Positions 36,606 through 46,039 are shown, counted from the stretch's first letter. The stretch: 64,000 nt of DNA from Pedobacter yonginensis (GCF_003173595.1 NZ_QGNZ01000001.1:1364001-1428000), one strand, 5' to 3'. The notes: generated by a model from the sequence alone, not told the origin. Numbers and translations: made by a program.

Positions 36606-37172
36606 ATGCTCCAAACCCAAATTAACCAACACGTAGAAGCGCTTATCTTTTCCTCAATTCAGAGTATCAGCGTTCAAGAAATTATATTGGCTTTGAATGC
36701 TGTTTTTGACGAGGAGATTGTAGAAAATCAGGTCTTCGAAAGCATTGATTATCTTCAAGAAAAATTCAGCGCCGAAGATTCGGCAATAGGATTAGTTGAT
36801 CTAAATAACGGTTATCAGTTCTTAACTAAAAAGCAATACCACGAAACCGTTAATCAACTTCAATTGCATCGCTCCAAGAAAAAATTGAGCCAGGCAGCAA
36901 TGGAAACTTTAGCCATCATCGCGTATCGCCAGCCCATTACCAAACTCGAAATTGAGCAGATAAGAGGCGTTAATTCTGATTATTCCGTTCAACGTTTATT
37001 GGAGAAAGAACTTATTAGCATAGATGGCAAAGCCGAAACACCAGGTCGACCGATTTTATACAGCACCAGTTCCTTATTTATGGATTACTTTGGTTTGAAT
37101 AATTTAACTCAACTTCCGCAGCTAAAAGATATTGCTAAAGAGGAAAATACTGTGGGCGAAAACGCAGAATAA
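36606..37172 (+). CDS. scpB: Segregation and condensation protein B
   Basis: Winged-helix partner of ScpA and SMC in chromosome condensation. The 188 residues from MLQTQINQHVEALIF cover both winged-helix domains: SSIQSISVQEIILALNAVF near the start and the signature ETLAIIAYRQPITKLEIEQIRGVNSD (given here in part) around 90-120. A longer frame from 36552 exists but starts within the preceding terminator hairpin, so the ATG at 36606 is preferred. Followed by a small acidic protein gene; scpA is not in the window. Confidence 0.93.
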   Translation: MLQTQINQHVEALIFSSIQSISVQEIILALNAVFDEEIVENQVFESIDYLQEKFSAEDSAIGLVDLNNGYQFLTKKQYHETVNQLQLHRSKKKLSQAAMETLAIIAYRQPITKLEIEQIRGVNSDYSVQRLLEKELISIDGKAETPGRPILYSTSSLFMDYFGLNNLTQLPQLKDIAKEENTVGENAE

Positions 37173-37248
37173 TTAATTTTAATTAATTTGGAACCAGCTT
37201 GTTATTAAAAAAAGTTTTTTTGTATTTTTAAACTATAAAAGCAATTTT

Positions 37249-37256
37249 TATTTTTG
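37249..37256 (+). promoter_or_regulatory. Candidate -7 element of the acidic-protein gene (leaderless)
   Basis: TATTTTTG ends 4 bases before the ATG at 37261, the same arrangement as at mqnC and scpB. The nearest upstream TTG (37220-37222) is 26 bases away, longer than usual. Confidence 0.4.
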
Positions 37257-37260
37257 TGTA

Positions 37261-37455
37261 ATGAAAGCGCCAAAGAAAATCCCAGCAAAACCTACTACCA
37301 AAAAAGAGGTAGAAGATAATGATGAATTTGATGATGAGGACACGATTCCTAAGAATGCAAAAAAATCTGTTGACGATGACGACGATGATTTTGATTTACC
37401 ATTGGACGACCTCGATAACTTCGATAATTTTGATGATGACGATGACGATTATTAA
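37261..37455 (+). CDS. Small highly acidic protein
   Basis: A 64-residue protein with a basic head (MKAPKKIPAKPTTKK) and a tail made mostly of Asp, broken by Phe, Leu and Asn (for example DDLDNFDNFDDDDDDY). It is likely to be disordered. Its own -7 element and a strong terminator directly after the stop support an expressed gene. Similar short acidic proteins are common in this group, but no function is known to me. Confidence 0.72.
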   Translation: MKAPKKIPAKPTTKKEVEDNDEFDDEDTIPKNAKKSVDDDDDDFDLPLDDLDNFDNFDDDDDDY

Positions 37456-37478
37456 TCTTTAAAATACTATATATTTGA

Positions 37479-37511
37479 AAAGCATCCGCCCAGCTGGGTA
37501 GGATGCTTTTT
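37479..37511 (+). terminator. Rho-independent terminator after the acidic-protein gene
   Basis: Arms AAAGCATCC (37479-37487) and GGATGCTTT (37501-37509) with inner GCCCAGCTGGGT, then T5. Confidence 0.85.
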
Positions 37512-37527
37512 AATTTTAAAACTACCC

Positions 37528-38646
37528 ATGCAAATTATACCCGTAAGCTCCCCATCATTAAAAAAGGATTTTTTAAATACACCAAAAATTCTTTACAAGA
37601 ACGATCACAATTTTATCTGTCCGTTGGATAGTGAGGTAGAAAACGTTTTCGACCCCAACAAAAACAATTTCTTTAATCATGGAAAATGCACCAGATGGGT
37701 ATTGAAAGATGAGCAAGGAAAACTTATTGGCCGTGTAGCCGCATTTATAAATGAGAAAAAAGCCTTTAACTACGAGCAGCCAACAGGTGGAATGGGATTT
37801 TTCGAATGCATAGATGATGAAAAGGCCGCTTTTTTACTGTTTGATACCGCTAAGGCATGGTTGGCAGAAAATGGTATGAAAGCAATGGATGGGCCCATAA
37901 ATTTCGGAGAGAATGATTCTTTCTGGGGCTTATTGGTTGATGGATTTACCCCCCCATCATTCGGGATGAACTATAACTTCCCTTACTATCAGAAATTTTT
38001 TGAAGCTTACGGATTTGTAACTGAATACGAACAACTTACCAACCACATCAATTTAACCATTCCATTCCCAGAGCGATTTACAAAAATTGCCAATTGGGTA
38101 AGGAATAAACCCGGTTATACGTTTGAGTATTTCGACAAGAAAAACGCCGAGAAATACATAAACGACCTTATGGAAATTTATAACGACGGCTGGCAGGATT
38201 TTGAAAACTTTGTTCCTATTAAAAAAGAAACCCTGCAAGAGAGCTTTAAGAGTATGGAACCCATCATGGATGAGCACTTAATTCAATTTGCTTATTTTAA
38301 TGGAGAACCAGCTTCTTTCGTGGTATTAATTCCTGATGCCAACCAAATGATTAAAGGCTTTGATGGAAAATTAGGCTTATTAGAAAAGTTAAAATTTGCC
38401 TATCGCCGCTGGGTTGGCGTTACACGGATGCGTGCCATTGTAATGGGCACAAAACCAAAATTTCAAAAACATGGCCTAGAATCGGTTCTCTTCATCCGAT
38501 TAGGCGAATATGTTTTACCTAAAAACCAATATAAAGAACTGGAATTGAGTTGGGTAGGCGATTTTAATGAGCAAATGATTGCCATCCACAAAGCTACAGG
38601 CGCAACTTTTGGCAAAAAGCATTTAACCATGAGAAAGATTTTCTAA
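37528..38646 (+). CDS. GNAT-fold protein of unknown substrate
   Basis: A 372-residue protein. The N-terminal part (about 1-110) includes NFFNHGKCTRWVLKDEQGKLIGRVAAF, and the C-terminal part (about 270-372) has HGLESVLFIRLGEYV and LELSWVGDFNEQMIAIHKATGA, the pattern of the final strands of an acetyltransferase-like fold. Segments such as DGPINFGENDSFWGLL and NYNFPYYQKFFEAYGF are conserved-looking but unassigned. It resembles uncharacterised N-acetyltransferase-like proteins of Bacteroidota. Acceptor unknown. It lies just after the preceding terminator and converges on an HTH gene. Confidence 0.75.
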   Translation: MQIIPVSSPSLKKDFLNTPKILYKNDHNFICPLDSEVENVFDPNKNNFFNHGKCTRWVLKDEQGKLIGRVAAFINEKKAFNYEQPTGGMGFFECIDDEKAAFLLFDTAKAWLAENGMKAMDGPINFGENDSFWGLLVDGFTPPSFGMNYNFPYYQKFFEAYGFVTEYEQLTNHINLTIPFPERFTKIANWVRNKPGYTFEYFDKKNAEKYINDLMEIYNDGWQDFENFVPIKKETLQESFKSMEPIMDEHLIQFAYFNGEPASFVVLIPDANQMIKGFDGKLGLLEKLKFAYRRWVGVTRMRAIVMGTKPKFQKHGLESVLFIRLGEYVLPKNQYKELELSWVGDFNEQMIAIHKATGATFGKKHLTMRKIF

Positions 38647-38662
38647 AAAAGAATATGGGGGA

Positions 38663-38983
38663 TTACATCCCCAGCTTATCGTAAAGATCAATAACCTTTT
38701 TTCTAAGTTTATTGATCTCTTCATCTTTTTCGATAAGTTCTTTTTTTAGTGCAATAAGCTCATCACTAGATCCGATCTCTGCAACATGACCAGAAAATAA
38801 TTGAGTTAATGGGATTTTGAAAACTTTTGAAATCTGCAATAACCTCGATACATTCAAATCGGTTTGACCCGTTTCTATCTTACAAAATGCAGGCGTCGAA
38901 ATTTTAAGCATTTTAGCCGCATTGGCTTGACTCAAACCCAAAGCCACCCTACTCTGTTTAATTTGATCTCCGATGCTTTTCAT
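38663..38983 (-). CDS. XRE-type helix-turn-helix regulator with coiled-coil tail
   Basis: A 106-residue DNA-binding protein. Residues 5-62 form a Cro/C1-type HTH (IKQSRVALGLSQANAAKMLKI; FCKIETGQTDLNVSRLLQIS). The C-terminal 35 residues (about 72-106) are a charged heptad-like helix (LIALKKELIEKDEEINKLRKK in part) that probably dimerises. It lies 18 bases downstream of mpl on the same strand, so the two may be co-transcribed. Targets unknown. Confidence 0.88.
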   Translation of the reverse strand: MKSIGDQIKQSRVALGLSQANAAKMLKISTPAFCKIETGQTDLNVSRLLQISKVFKIPLTQLFSGHVAEIGSSDELIALKKELIEKDEEINKLRKKVIDLYDKLGM

Positions 38984-39001
38984 CTTTGAAATAAGCCAAG
39001 G

Positions 39002-40354
39002 CTACCTAGGCAATTCAGAAGCCAATTCCGGCAAATCGAAACCCGCATAATTTCCAGAACTCATCATCAACAAATTTGTGTTCTGGTAATTTAAACTCAA
39101 CAAATAGGCTTTCAACTTTGCCGCATCATTAAAAAATTTCAAGTTGGGATTAGAAAAAGCTTGTTGAACGTCGTCCTCACTAAAGGGCTCCATTCTTTTT
39201 TGCTCGAAAGATTTTATATCAATAAAAACAATGGCGTCATCGGCCTTATCCATTGCACCTGCATACTCTTTAAGAAAATCTTTATTCAAACTACTAAACG
39301 TATGCAGTTCGATACAAGCAACCAGCTTACGATCTGTAAATTGTGTTTTAACAGCATCAATTGTTGCCTTCAATTTCGAAGGGGAGTGTGCAAAATCTTT
39401 ATAAACATTGGTTGAATCATCCGCAGAAATCACTTCTAGTCTCTTGGCTGCACCTGTAAAGGAGGATATTGCGGCGTTAAATTGTTCTTCAGAAATTTCA
39501 AGTTCCTTGCAAACCAACTTTGCCGCGTTCAAATTCATGAGGTTATGATCGCCAAAAACCTTTAGTTCGGTACGCTTTGGAAGCAAATAGGTGATACCCT
39601 TTTCAACCTCGTGCGCTGGAATGCCGTAGCCAATCTTTGTGATGTGCGCACTAGAATGACTAACAATTTCAGTCAAATCAGCATCTGCTTCACAATAAAT
39701 TAAAGTACCCTCTTTTTCAATTGTATCAATAAACTTATCAAACTGAGCCGTGTAATCTGCGTATGTTGGAAAAACATTGATATGATCCCAGGCAATGCCA
39801 CTAATTACCGCAACATTGGCTTTGTATAGATGGAATTTTGGTCTGCGGTCAATCGGCGAAGACAGATACTCATCTCCTTCAATAATCATTACAGGCGCCT
39901 CATGCGTAACTTTAACCATGGTTTCGAAACCGGCAAGCTGCGCCCCTACCAAATAATCAAAATCGCGATTATAAAAGTTAAGAACGTGCAAAATCATGCT
40001 CGTGATGGTCGTTTTACCATGACTACCGCCAATTACAACCCGAATTTTATCCCTGCTCTGCTCATAAATATATTCGGGGTAAGAATAGATTTTAACGCCC
40101 AATTCTTGTGCCTTTAGCAGTTCTGGATTATCAATTCTGGCGTGCATGCCTAAAATAATCGCATCCAAATCTTTCGTAATGCGATTTTCATCCCAACCCA
40201 TCTCAGTGGGTAGCAAACCATACTTGTCCAATCTAGATTTTGCCGGCTCGAAAATGACATCATCTGAACCTGTAATCTGGTAACCTTTTTTATGTAGGGC
40301 AATAGCTAAGTTGTGCATTGCACTTCCACCTATCGCAATAAAATGTATGCGCAT
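39002..40354 (-). CDS. mpl: UDP-N-acetylmuramate:tripeptide ligase, murein recycling
   Basis: Mur-ligase-family enzyme that joins the recycled tripeptide L-Ala-gamma-D-Glu-meso-Dap to UDP-MurNAc in the cytosol. With the start at 40354 (MRIHFIAIGGSAMHNLA) it has 450 residues, the family length; an in-frame ATG at 40420 would add 22 residues without family support. It shows the Rossmann N-terminus, the ATP loop GGSHGKTTITSMI (about 109-121), EGDEYLSSPIDRRPKF, characteristic of Mpl rather than MurC, and the C-terminal SSGNYAGFD. Confidence 0.94.
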   Translation of the reverse strand: MRIHFIAIGGSAMHNLAIALHKKGYQITGSDDVIFEPAKSRLDKYGLLPTEMGWDENRITKDLDAIILGMHARIDNPELLKAQELGVKIYSYPEYIYEQSRDKIRVVIGGSHGKTTITSMILHVLNFYNRDFDYLVGAQLAGFETMVKVTHEAPVMIIEGDEYLSSPIDRRPKFHLYKANVAVISGIAWDHINVFPTYADYTAQFDKFIDTIEKEGTLIYCEADADLTEIVSHSSAHITKIGYGIPAHEVEKGITYLLPKRTELKVFGDHNLMNLNAAKLVCKELEISEEQFNAAISSFTGAAKRLEVISADDSTNVYKDFAHSPSKLKATIDAVKTQFTDRKLVACIELHTFSSLNKDFLKEYAGAMDKADDAIVFIDIKSFEQKRMEPFSEDDVQQAFSNPNLKFFNDAAKLKAYLLSLNYQNTNLLMMSSGNYAGFDLPELASELPR

Positions 40355-40424
40355 ATTTTTAATTTTGAAAGATGATGGTAATGAGTGAACCCGATGCTTC
40401 AACAAGCACTTAAAGCTCATTCAT

Positions 40425-41264
40425 TTAGTATTTTTCGAACTGAGCGGCAATCCAATCGCCATTTTGCTTATGATCGATGTAGCGGATTTCGTGCTTGGCA
40501 CATTCTTCCGTAATCATGGCTAAATCTGGCGCCAAGTAGAAACCACTAAAGAAAATTTTTCCTTCAGATTTCAATACTTCTGCATAACGACCAATCTGAT
40601 CCAAAAGAATATTACGGTTGATGTTGGCAAAAATTACATCAAATTCTTCATCTGGAATAACTTCTTTACTGCCACAAAGTGCTGTTAAATTTTCAACACC
40701 ATTAAGCGCCGCGTTTTCGATGGTACTTTGATAACAAATATCATCGTAATCTATTGCAAGTAGCTTATTTGCACCAAACTTTGCCGCCAAGATGGCCAAT
40801 ATTCCAGTACCGCAACCCATGTCTAGAATATTTTTATCCTTCAAATCTGCCGCCAAAATGTACTGCATCATCATGGTGGTGGTTTGGTGATGCCCCGTAC
40901 CAAAGGCCATTTTAGGATCGATAACGATTTCGTAGGGATAAGAAGGTTGTGGCTCGTGAAATGTTGCCCTTACATAGCAAACATCATCGATAATTAAAGG
41001 GCTAAAGTTTTTCTCCCATTCCGCATTCCAATTCTCGTCTGCAACGTCCATTAAAGAATATTCAGTCGTAAATTCTTCTGAATGAGCATCTAACAGATCA
41101 ACAAGTGCTTTATCATCAAAGTTTTCCTTGATTACAAAAGCGGTAAATCCGTTCTCACTATCTTCAAAAGTATCGAAGCCCAAATCGGCAAGATCAGCAA
41201 TCAGCAAATCCTGTTGATACGCTTCGATACTTTTAAATTTAAATATGGCTTTTATATACTGCAT
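40425..41264 (-). CDS. prmA: Ribosomal protein L11 methyltransferase
   Basis: SAM-dependent enzyme that methylates ribosomal protein L11. The 279 residues have a substrate-recognition N-terminal domain (1-105), then IDPKMAFGTGHHQTT (about 116-130) and the SAM-binding motif ILDMGCGTGILAILAAKFGA (about 145-164), followed by FANINRN, where the active-site NPP-like loop would be. Its start codon touches the stop of tpiA (no intervening base), so they form one operon. Confidence 0.94.
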   Translation of the reverse strand: MQYIKAIFKFKSIEAYQQDLLIADLADLGFDTFEDSENGFTAFVIKENFDDKALVDLLDAHSEEFTTEYSLMDVADENWNAEWEKNFSPLIIDDVCYVRATFHEPQPSYPYEIVIDPKMAFGTGHHQTTTMMMQYILAADLKDKNILDMGCGTGILAILAAKFGANKLLAIDYDDICYQSTIENAALNGVENLTALCGSKEVIPDEEFDVIFANINRNILLDQIGRYAEVLKSEGKIFFSGFYLAPDLAMITEECAKHEIRYIDHKQNGDWIAAQFEKY

Positions 41265-42026
41265 TTAGCTGTTTAATGCTTTAATAATATCTGTAAAATC
41301 ACGAGATTTTAATGATGCACCACCAATTAAGCCGCCATCAATATCTTTCTGAGCAAATAAACTTGCTGCATTGCTCGGGTTGCAACTTCCACCGTATAAA
41401 ATGGTGGTATCATCTGCCACATTGAAACCATAATTTGCTTCAATTTCACTGCGGATAAAGGCATGAATGTCTTGCGCTTGCTCTGGACTGGCCGTTAAAC
41501 CCGTACCAATTGCCCAAACCGGCTCATAAGCAATAACTACCTTTCTAAAATCTTCTTCGGTTAAGCTGAAAATACCGTTAACCAATTGTTTTTTTAATAC
41601 TTCGTAGTAACTTCCATTATTGCGCTCATCCAAAGTTTCGCCGATGCAGAAAATTGGTTTTAAATCATGTGCTAAAGCAGTTTTCGTTTTTGCAGCTAAA
41701 AGTTCATCGCTTTCTGCTTGATATTGCCTGCGTTCTGAGTGACCCAAGATAACGTATTCAACACCAACTGATTTGATCATTTTTGCAGAAATTTCGCCTG
41801 TATATGCACCGCTTTCCTTATCGTGAATATTTTGAGCGCCGATGGCTACGTCCGTACCACCAAGTTTGGCCAAGCTGTTTAAATGAATAAATGGAGCGCA
41901 AATTACAGCCAGCTGATCGCCCTTGCGTTCATCTTTCACCATATTTACGATTTCACTAAACAACGATACACCTTCGTTGTAATCTAAATTCATTTTCCAG
42001 TTACCTGCAACAATTTTTTTTCTCAT
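41265..42026 (-). CDS. tpiA: Triosephosphate isomerase
   Basis: Interconverts dihydroxyacetone phosphate and glyceraldehyde 3-phosphate in glycolysis. The 253 residues have the substrate Lys in GNWKMN (about 8-13), the catalytic His in ILGHSERR (about 94-101), the catalytic Glu in VIAYEPVWAIGTG (about 164-176) and the phosphate loop GGSCNPSNA plus DGGLIGGASL near the end. Directly followed by prmA. Confidence 0.97.
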   Translation of the reverse strand: MRKKIVAGNWKMNLDYNEGVSLFSEIVNMVKDERKGDQLAVICAPFIHLNSLAKLGGTDVAIGAQNIHDKESGAYTGEISAKMIKSVGVEYVILGHSERRQYQAESDELLAAKTKTALAHDLKPIFCIGETLDERNNGSYYEVLKKQLVNGIFSLTEEDFRKVVIAYEPVWAIGTGLTASPEQAQDIHAFIRSEIEANYGFNVADDTTILYGGSCNPSNAASLFAQKDIDGGLIGGASLKSRDFTDIIKALNS

Positions 42027-42099
42027 TATATTTTAGTTTTGATATTATAAAGTTTGAACGTTGAATATTTGAGCCTTCACTCCATTTTAATGCCTGATA

Positions 42100-43275
42100 T
42101 TAAAAGTGCCTGTGTTCCTGTGTCATCTCAAAAACTTGTGTTAAAATTTTTTTTTCCACATCATCAAAGGCTAGATCTCTTCTGGAGTAAACTTTTTCGG
42201 CGGTTTCGAACATCTTTTTTAAGCTGTAAACTTCGAAACCTTGAGCGCCTCCCCAAGCAAAATCTGGAATAAAATTTCTTGGAAAACCAGGACCGAAAAT
42301 ATTTGCACTCACTCCAGCTACGGTTCCGGTATTAAACATGGTGTTGATGCCACATTTGGAATGATCGGCCATAATTAACCCACAAAACTGCAATCCCGTT
42401 TTACGGAAGCTTCGCTTTTCATAATCCCAAAGCCTTACTTCAGCGTAGTTATTTTTCAAATTCGAATTGTTGCTATCAGCGCCAATGTTACACCATTGAC
42501 CTAAAACCGCATTGCCTAAATAGCCTTCGTGCCCTTTTGAAGAGAAACCCCAAATTACTGCATTATTAATCTCACCCCCTACGCGACTGTGCGGGCCAAT
42601 GGTTGTATTTGGATAAATTTTAGCGCCCATTTTAACAGAAGAATCTTCTCCTAAGGCAAAACTCCCCCTAATAATGCTCCCTTCCCAAACCTGAGCGTTT
42701 TTGCCTAAATATATGGGTCCCTGTAAACTATTAAAGATGGAGCATTCTGCTGTAGCCCCTTCTTCTACAAAAATATCATCGCCTAAAAACGTGTTTGTAG
42801 CACTCAATTTACCAGAGCTCCTCCCTTGGGTTAACAATGTGAAATCCTTTTTCAGCTCTGTACCGTTAAAAGTGAAAATGTCATTTGGGTAAACGATACG
42901 AGTAAAACCGCCTGAGTAATTGATAGGCTTGAAAGACTTTAGTTCTTCAGGATCAATTTTAACAGAACGATCTGAGCAATAGGCAATAAGCAAATCAGCT
43001 TGACATAAACGCTCTCCTGCTTTTAGGGCAGCAATTGCATTCAGTAAAGATTCATCTGGACAGATAGATCCATTGATGAAAAGCTGGGCATTTGCCTTTA
43101 GAGGGTATTTTTTTGAGAGATATTCTTGCGTTTGATAACCAAAATCGGCACCTAAATATTTCGCCCATTTTTCTGCAATCGTTAGAATACCAATGCGTAA
43201 ATCGGCAACAGGCCTGGTAAAAGTAAGAGGACGTAATGATTCCCAACTAGAATCATCAAATAGATTGATTGTCAT
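42100..43275 (-). CDS. Alternative GlmU-like sugar nucleotidyltransferase/acetyltransferase
   Basis: A 391-residue protein with a nucleotidyltransferase-like N-terminal half (MTINLFDDSSWESLRPLTFTR at its start, given in part) and a left-handed beta-helix C-terminal half of hexapeptide repeats (about 175-330, for example VWEGSIIRGSFALGEDS). This architecture and the N-terminal sequence match the Bacteroidota protein proposed to replace GlmU in UDP-GlcNAc synthesis. An ATG at 43314 would add 13 residues, but it lies inside the rpmE2 terminator, so 43275 is preferred. The role is inferred from the family. Confidence 0.85.
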   Translation of the reverse strand: MTINLFDDSSWESLRPLTFTRPVADLRIGILTIAEKWAKYLGADFGYQTQEYLSKKYPLKANAQLFINGSICPDESLLNAIAALKAGERLCQADLLIAYCSDRSVKIDPEELKSFKPINYSGGFTRIVYPNDIFTFNGTELKKDFTLLTQGRSSGKLSATNTFLGDDIFVEEGATAECSIFNSLQGPIYLGKNAQVWEGSIIRGSFALGEDSSVKMGAKIYPNTTIGPHSRVGGEINNAVIWGFSSKGHEGYLGNAVLGQWCNIGADSNNSNLKNNYAEVRLWDYEKRSFRKTGLQFCGLIMADHSKCGINTMFNTGTVAGVSANIFGPGFPRNFIPDFAWGGAQGFEVYSLKKMFETAEKVYSRRDLAFDDVEKKILTQVFEMTQEHRHF

Positions 43276-43288
43276 AAGCAACAAAAAT

Positions 43289-43326
43289 AAAAAAAGTCCC
43301 GATGCTTTTGGCAAAGGGACTTCAAA
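43289..43326 (-). terminator. Rho-independent terminator of rpmE2
   Basis: Minus strand: AAGTCCC, a loop of about 15 bases, GGGACTT and then T-rich sequence, directly beyond the rpmE2 stop. Confidence 0.7.
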
Positions 43327-43347
43327 AAATGCTTTTTTGTTGCTAAA

Positions 43348-43596
43348 TTATTTCTTAGCGTAACGGTTTTTGAATTTATCGATACGTCCTGCTGTATCAA
43401 CCAATTTCATTTTACCAGTATAAAAAGGGTGTGAAGTGTGAGAAATCTCCAATTTGTATAGAGGATATTCGTTACCATCTTCCCATTTAATAGTTTCTTT
43501 AGTATCTACGCAAGATTTTGTTAAAAAAGCATATTCGTTAGACATGTCTTTGAAAACAACTGGTCTGTAGCTAGTAGGGTGCAAATCTTTTTTCAT
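43348..43596 (-). CDS. rpmE2: 50S ribosomal protein L31, type B
   Basis: Ribosomal protein of the large subunit. At 82 residues it begins [17 protein letters not shown] and ends [12 protein letters not shown], both typical of the type B (zinc-free) form; only one Cys is present, so the CxxC zinc pairs of type A are absent. Monocistronic with its own terminator. Confidence 0.95.
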   Translation of the reverse strand: MKKDLHPTSYRPVVFKDMSNEYAFLTKSCVDTKETIKWEDGNEYPLYKLEISHTSHPFYTGKMKLVDTAGRIDKFKNRYAKK

Positions 43597-43837
43597 TTGA
43601 ATATTATTTTAGTTATGTGTGAAAGCATCAAGAACATTGGTTGCAATTTGCCTGGCAACAACGCTTATGATATTTCCTATTAGTCTTTCTAATTCTTTTT
43701 AAGAGGTGCAAATATCCTAATTTTATTTCTGAAATACAAGCGTAAAAAACAATTTTAAATTGTAAGATTTTTAAAACCTGTTGAAGAAGAAGCTTTTTTA
43801 AAACTATATTTATTTCTCCAAGCATCCTAACTCAACC

Positions 43838-45466
43838 ATGAACAGAAGAAATTTTATAAAAAGCACCTCCACCGTAGGTTTAATAACCACTTTGGGCATT
43901 CCGGCGGGTGCAGCCATTATCGCTAACAACGAAGAAGAAAGCTCAGATGATTTCAACAATCCGTTCCAATTAAATGAGATTAGCATCAGCGAGTTACAGG
44001 AGTTGATGAAAAGTGGTAAGCAAAGCAGCCGATCGTTAACTAAAATGTATCTCGATCGGATTGAGAAAATAGATAAGAAAGGTCCAAAACTCAACTCAGT
44101 TATAGAACTGAATCCAGATGCCTTAGCAATCGCATCAAAAATGGATGCTGAAAGAGAAATTGGGAAAATAAGAGGTTTAATGCACGGCATCCCAGTTTTG
44201 ATAAAAGACAATATTAACACCGCAGATAAAATGCAAACCACCGCTGGTTCCTTAGCGCTGGCTGGCAACATGGCTTCGGAAGATGCTTTTATCGTTAAAA
44301 AACTAAGAGAGGCAGGCGCGGTAATTCTTGGAAAAACCAATTTGAGTGAGTGGGCCAACTTCCGCTCTTCTCGCTCTTGCAGCGGATGGAGCAGCCGTGG
44401 TGGACAAACCAAAAACCCTTTTATTTTGGATAGAAGTCCGAGTGGGTCGAGCTCTGGTTCCGGTTCGTCCGTTTCTGCAAACCTATGTGCAATTGCAATT
44501 GGAACGGAAACCAATGGCTCGGTAACAGCGCCTTCATCATCAAATGGAATTGTGGGTTTAAAGCCAACAGTAGGTTTACTGAGTAGAAGTGGAATTATCC
44601 CAATTTCGAAAACCCAAGATACCGCAGGTCCGATGGGCAGAAATGTTGCCGATGTAGCTACCCTACTTTCTGTGTTAACGGGTGTCGATTCTGAAGATGA
44701 GATAACAAAAAATAGCCAAGGGAAAGCGCCACAAGACTACACCAAATATTTACAAACTGGTGCATTAAAAGGCAAACGAATTGGATTTGAAAAATCATTC
44801 TTATCTGGCCATGAAGGTGTTGTTGCATTGTATAAAAATGCAATTGAAAAATTTAAAGAGTTAGGCGCAGAAGTTGTTGAAATTGAACTTTTAAAAGAAA
44901 TGCGCGTAATTGGCGCTGCCAGTTTTACCGTGTTGCAATGCGAGTTTAAAGATGGGCTTAATGCCTACCTTGAGAAAACAAATGCTAAAGTTAAAAACCT
45001 GACTGAAGTAATTGCTTACAACAAGACAAACGAAAGTACGGCAATGCCTTATTTCAAGCAGGAAACCCTAGAAAGTAGTGATAAAGCACCCGATTTAAAC
45101 AGCACAGTTTATAAAGAAGCCTTAGTTAAAGTGCTTTCATCCAGAAAAATTATAACTGATTTAATGGCAAAGAACCAACTTGACGCAATAGCTGGAACCA
45201 CATACGGTATCCCTTCTCCTATCGATTTGTTTAACGGCGATGCAGGTAATGGCTTTTATTTCTGTTCTCCGCCAGCCATGGCGGGTTTTCCGCACATTAC
45301 CCTGCCAATGGGCAAAATTTATGAACTTCCAGTTGGCTTATCCATTATGGCCGGCGCCTATGAAGAACCAAAAATTATCGGCTTTGCCTATGCTTTTGAA
45401 CAAGCAACTAAACATAGAACTGCACCGAAATTTTTAAAATTCTCAAATTTTTCAAGTGGAATTTAA
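43838..45466 (+). CDS. Tat-exported amidase-signature enzyme
   Basis: Amide hydrolase of 542 residues. The N-terminal twin-arginine signal (MNRRNFIKSTSTVGLITTLG, Arg 3-4) points to export. The Ser-cisSer-Lys triad can be seen: Lys in PVLIKDNINT (about 123), Ser in RSPSGSSSGSGSS (about 201-213) and GTETNGSVTAPSS (about 224-236). Substrate is not evident; relatives act on various amides. The gene is followed 42 bases later by a DinB-like gene, which has its own -7 element. Confidence 0.92.
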   Translation: MNRRNFIKSTSTVGLITTLGIPAGAAIIANNEEESSDDFNNPFQLNEISISELQELMKSGKQSSRSLTKMYLDRIEKIDKKGPKLNSVIELNPDALAIASKMDAEREIGKIRGLMHGIPVLIKDNINTADKMQTTAGSLALAGNMASEDAFIVKKLREAGAVILGKTNLSEWANFRSSRSCSGWSSRGGQTKNPFILDRSPSGSSSGSGSSVSANLCAIAIGTETNGSVTAPSSSNGIVGLKPTVGLLSRSGIIPISKTQDTAGPMGRNVADVATLLSVLTGVDSEDEITKNSQGKAPQDYTKYLQTGALKGKRIGFEKSFLSGHEGVVALYKNAIEKFKELGAEVVEIELLKEMRVIGAASFTVLQCEFKDGLNAYLEKTNAKVKNLTEVIAYNKTNESTAMPYFKQETLESSDKAPDLNSTVYKEALVKVLSSRKIITDLMAKNQLDAIAGTTYGIPSPIDLFNGDAGNGFYFCSPPAMAGFPHITLPMGKIYELPVGLSIMAGAYEEPKIIGFAYAFEQATKHRTAPKFLKFSNFSSGI

Positions 45467-45478
45467 GGCTTTCTAACT

Positions 45479-45486
45479 TATATTTG
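45479..45486 (+). promoter_or_regulatory. -7 element of the DinB-like gene
   Basis: TATATTTG matches TAnnTTTG, 22 bases before the ATG at 45509. No good -33 element was seen. Confidence 0.45.
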
Positions 45487-45508
45487 TTTCAACTAAACAA
45501 AACATATT

Positions 45509-46039
45509 ATGAGAAATTTAAAGCTATTAATGAGCATGTTATGCCTGTTTTTTGTGTTAAGCGGCGCAAATGCTCAAACCCAAACAGACACCAAAATTGC
45601 CGAATGGGAACGGGCTAAAGCCTACACAAAAGAGTATCTTGATGCCATGCCAGAATCGGGTTATGCGCTGAAGCCAACTCCAGAAATGCGTTCGTTTGCA
45701 GAACAAATGTTGCACCTAACCGATGCAAACTATGGTTTTACGGCTACTGCTACAGGCGAAAAACCTCCCTATGGATTAGGTGAGGTGGAAAAAATTACAG
45801 ACAAATCAAAAGCCAATGTAACCAAGGTGGTTATGGCGGGCTATGATTATGTAATTGATGCTTTGAAAAAATTAACCCCGGAGCAACTAAATGAAAAAGT
45901 TAAGTTTATGAATCGCTTTGAAATGACTAAAGACATGGTTTTTACGAAAGATTTCGAGCATCAAACTCATCACCGCGGACAGGCTACGGTTTATTTACGT
46001 TTAGCTGGTGTAAAACCACCGCAAGAAAAATTATTTTAA
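45509..46039 (+). CDS. Exported DinB-family protein
   Basis: A 176-residue protein with a signal peptide (MRNLKLLMSMLCLFFVLSGANA). The DinB-like four-helix fold is indicated by QMLHLTDANYGF (about 65-76) and the metal-binding HQTHHRGQATVYLRLAG (about 151-167), giving the three-His pattern. DinB proteins are putative metal-dependent enzymes, some being thiol transferases. An exported member is less usual than the cytoplasmic ones; relatives of this kind occur in Bacteroidota. Substrate unknown. Confidence 0.88.
   Translation: MRNLKLLMSMLCLFFVLSGANAQTQTDTKIAEWERAKAYTKEYLDAMPESGYALKPTPEMRSFAEQMLHLTDANYGFTATATGEKPPYGLGEVEKITDKSKANVTKVVMAGYDYVIDALKKLTPEQLNEKVKFMNRFEMTKDMVFTKDFEHQTHHRGQATVYLRLAGVKPPQEKLF

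Noticed and set aside
43276..43314. Longer start for the alternative GlmU protein
   Set aside because: It overlaps the rpmE2 terminator; the family N-terminus begins at 43275.
43810..44514. 234-codon frame opposite the amidase gene
   Set aside because: Antisense to the conserved amidase core; low-complexity Leu/Ser/Ile composition typical of a shadow frame.
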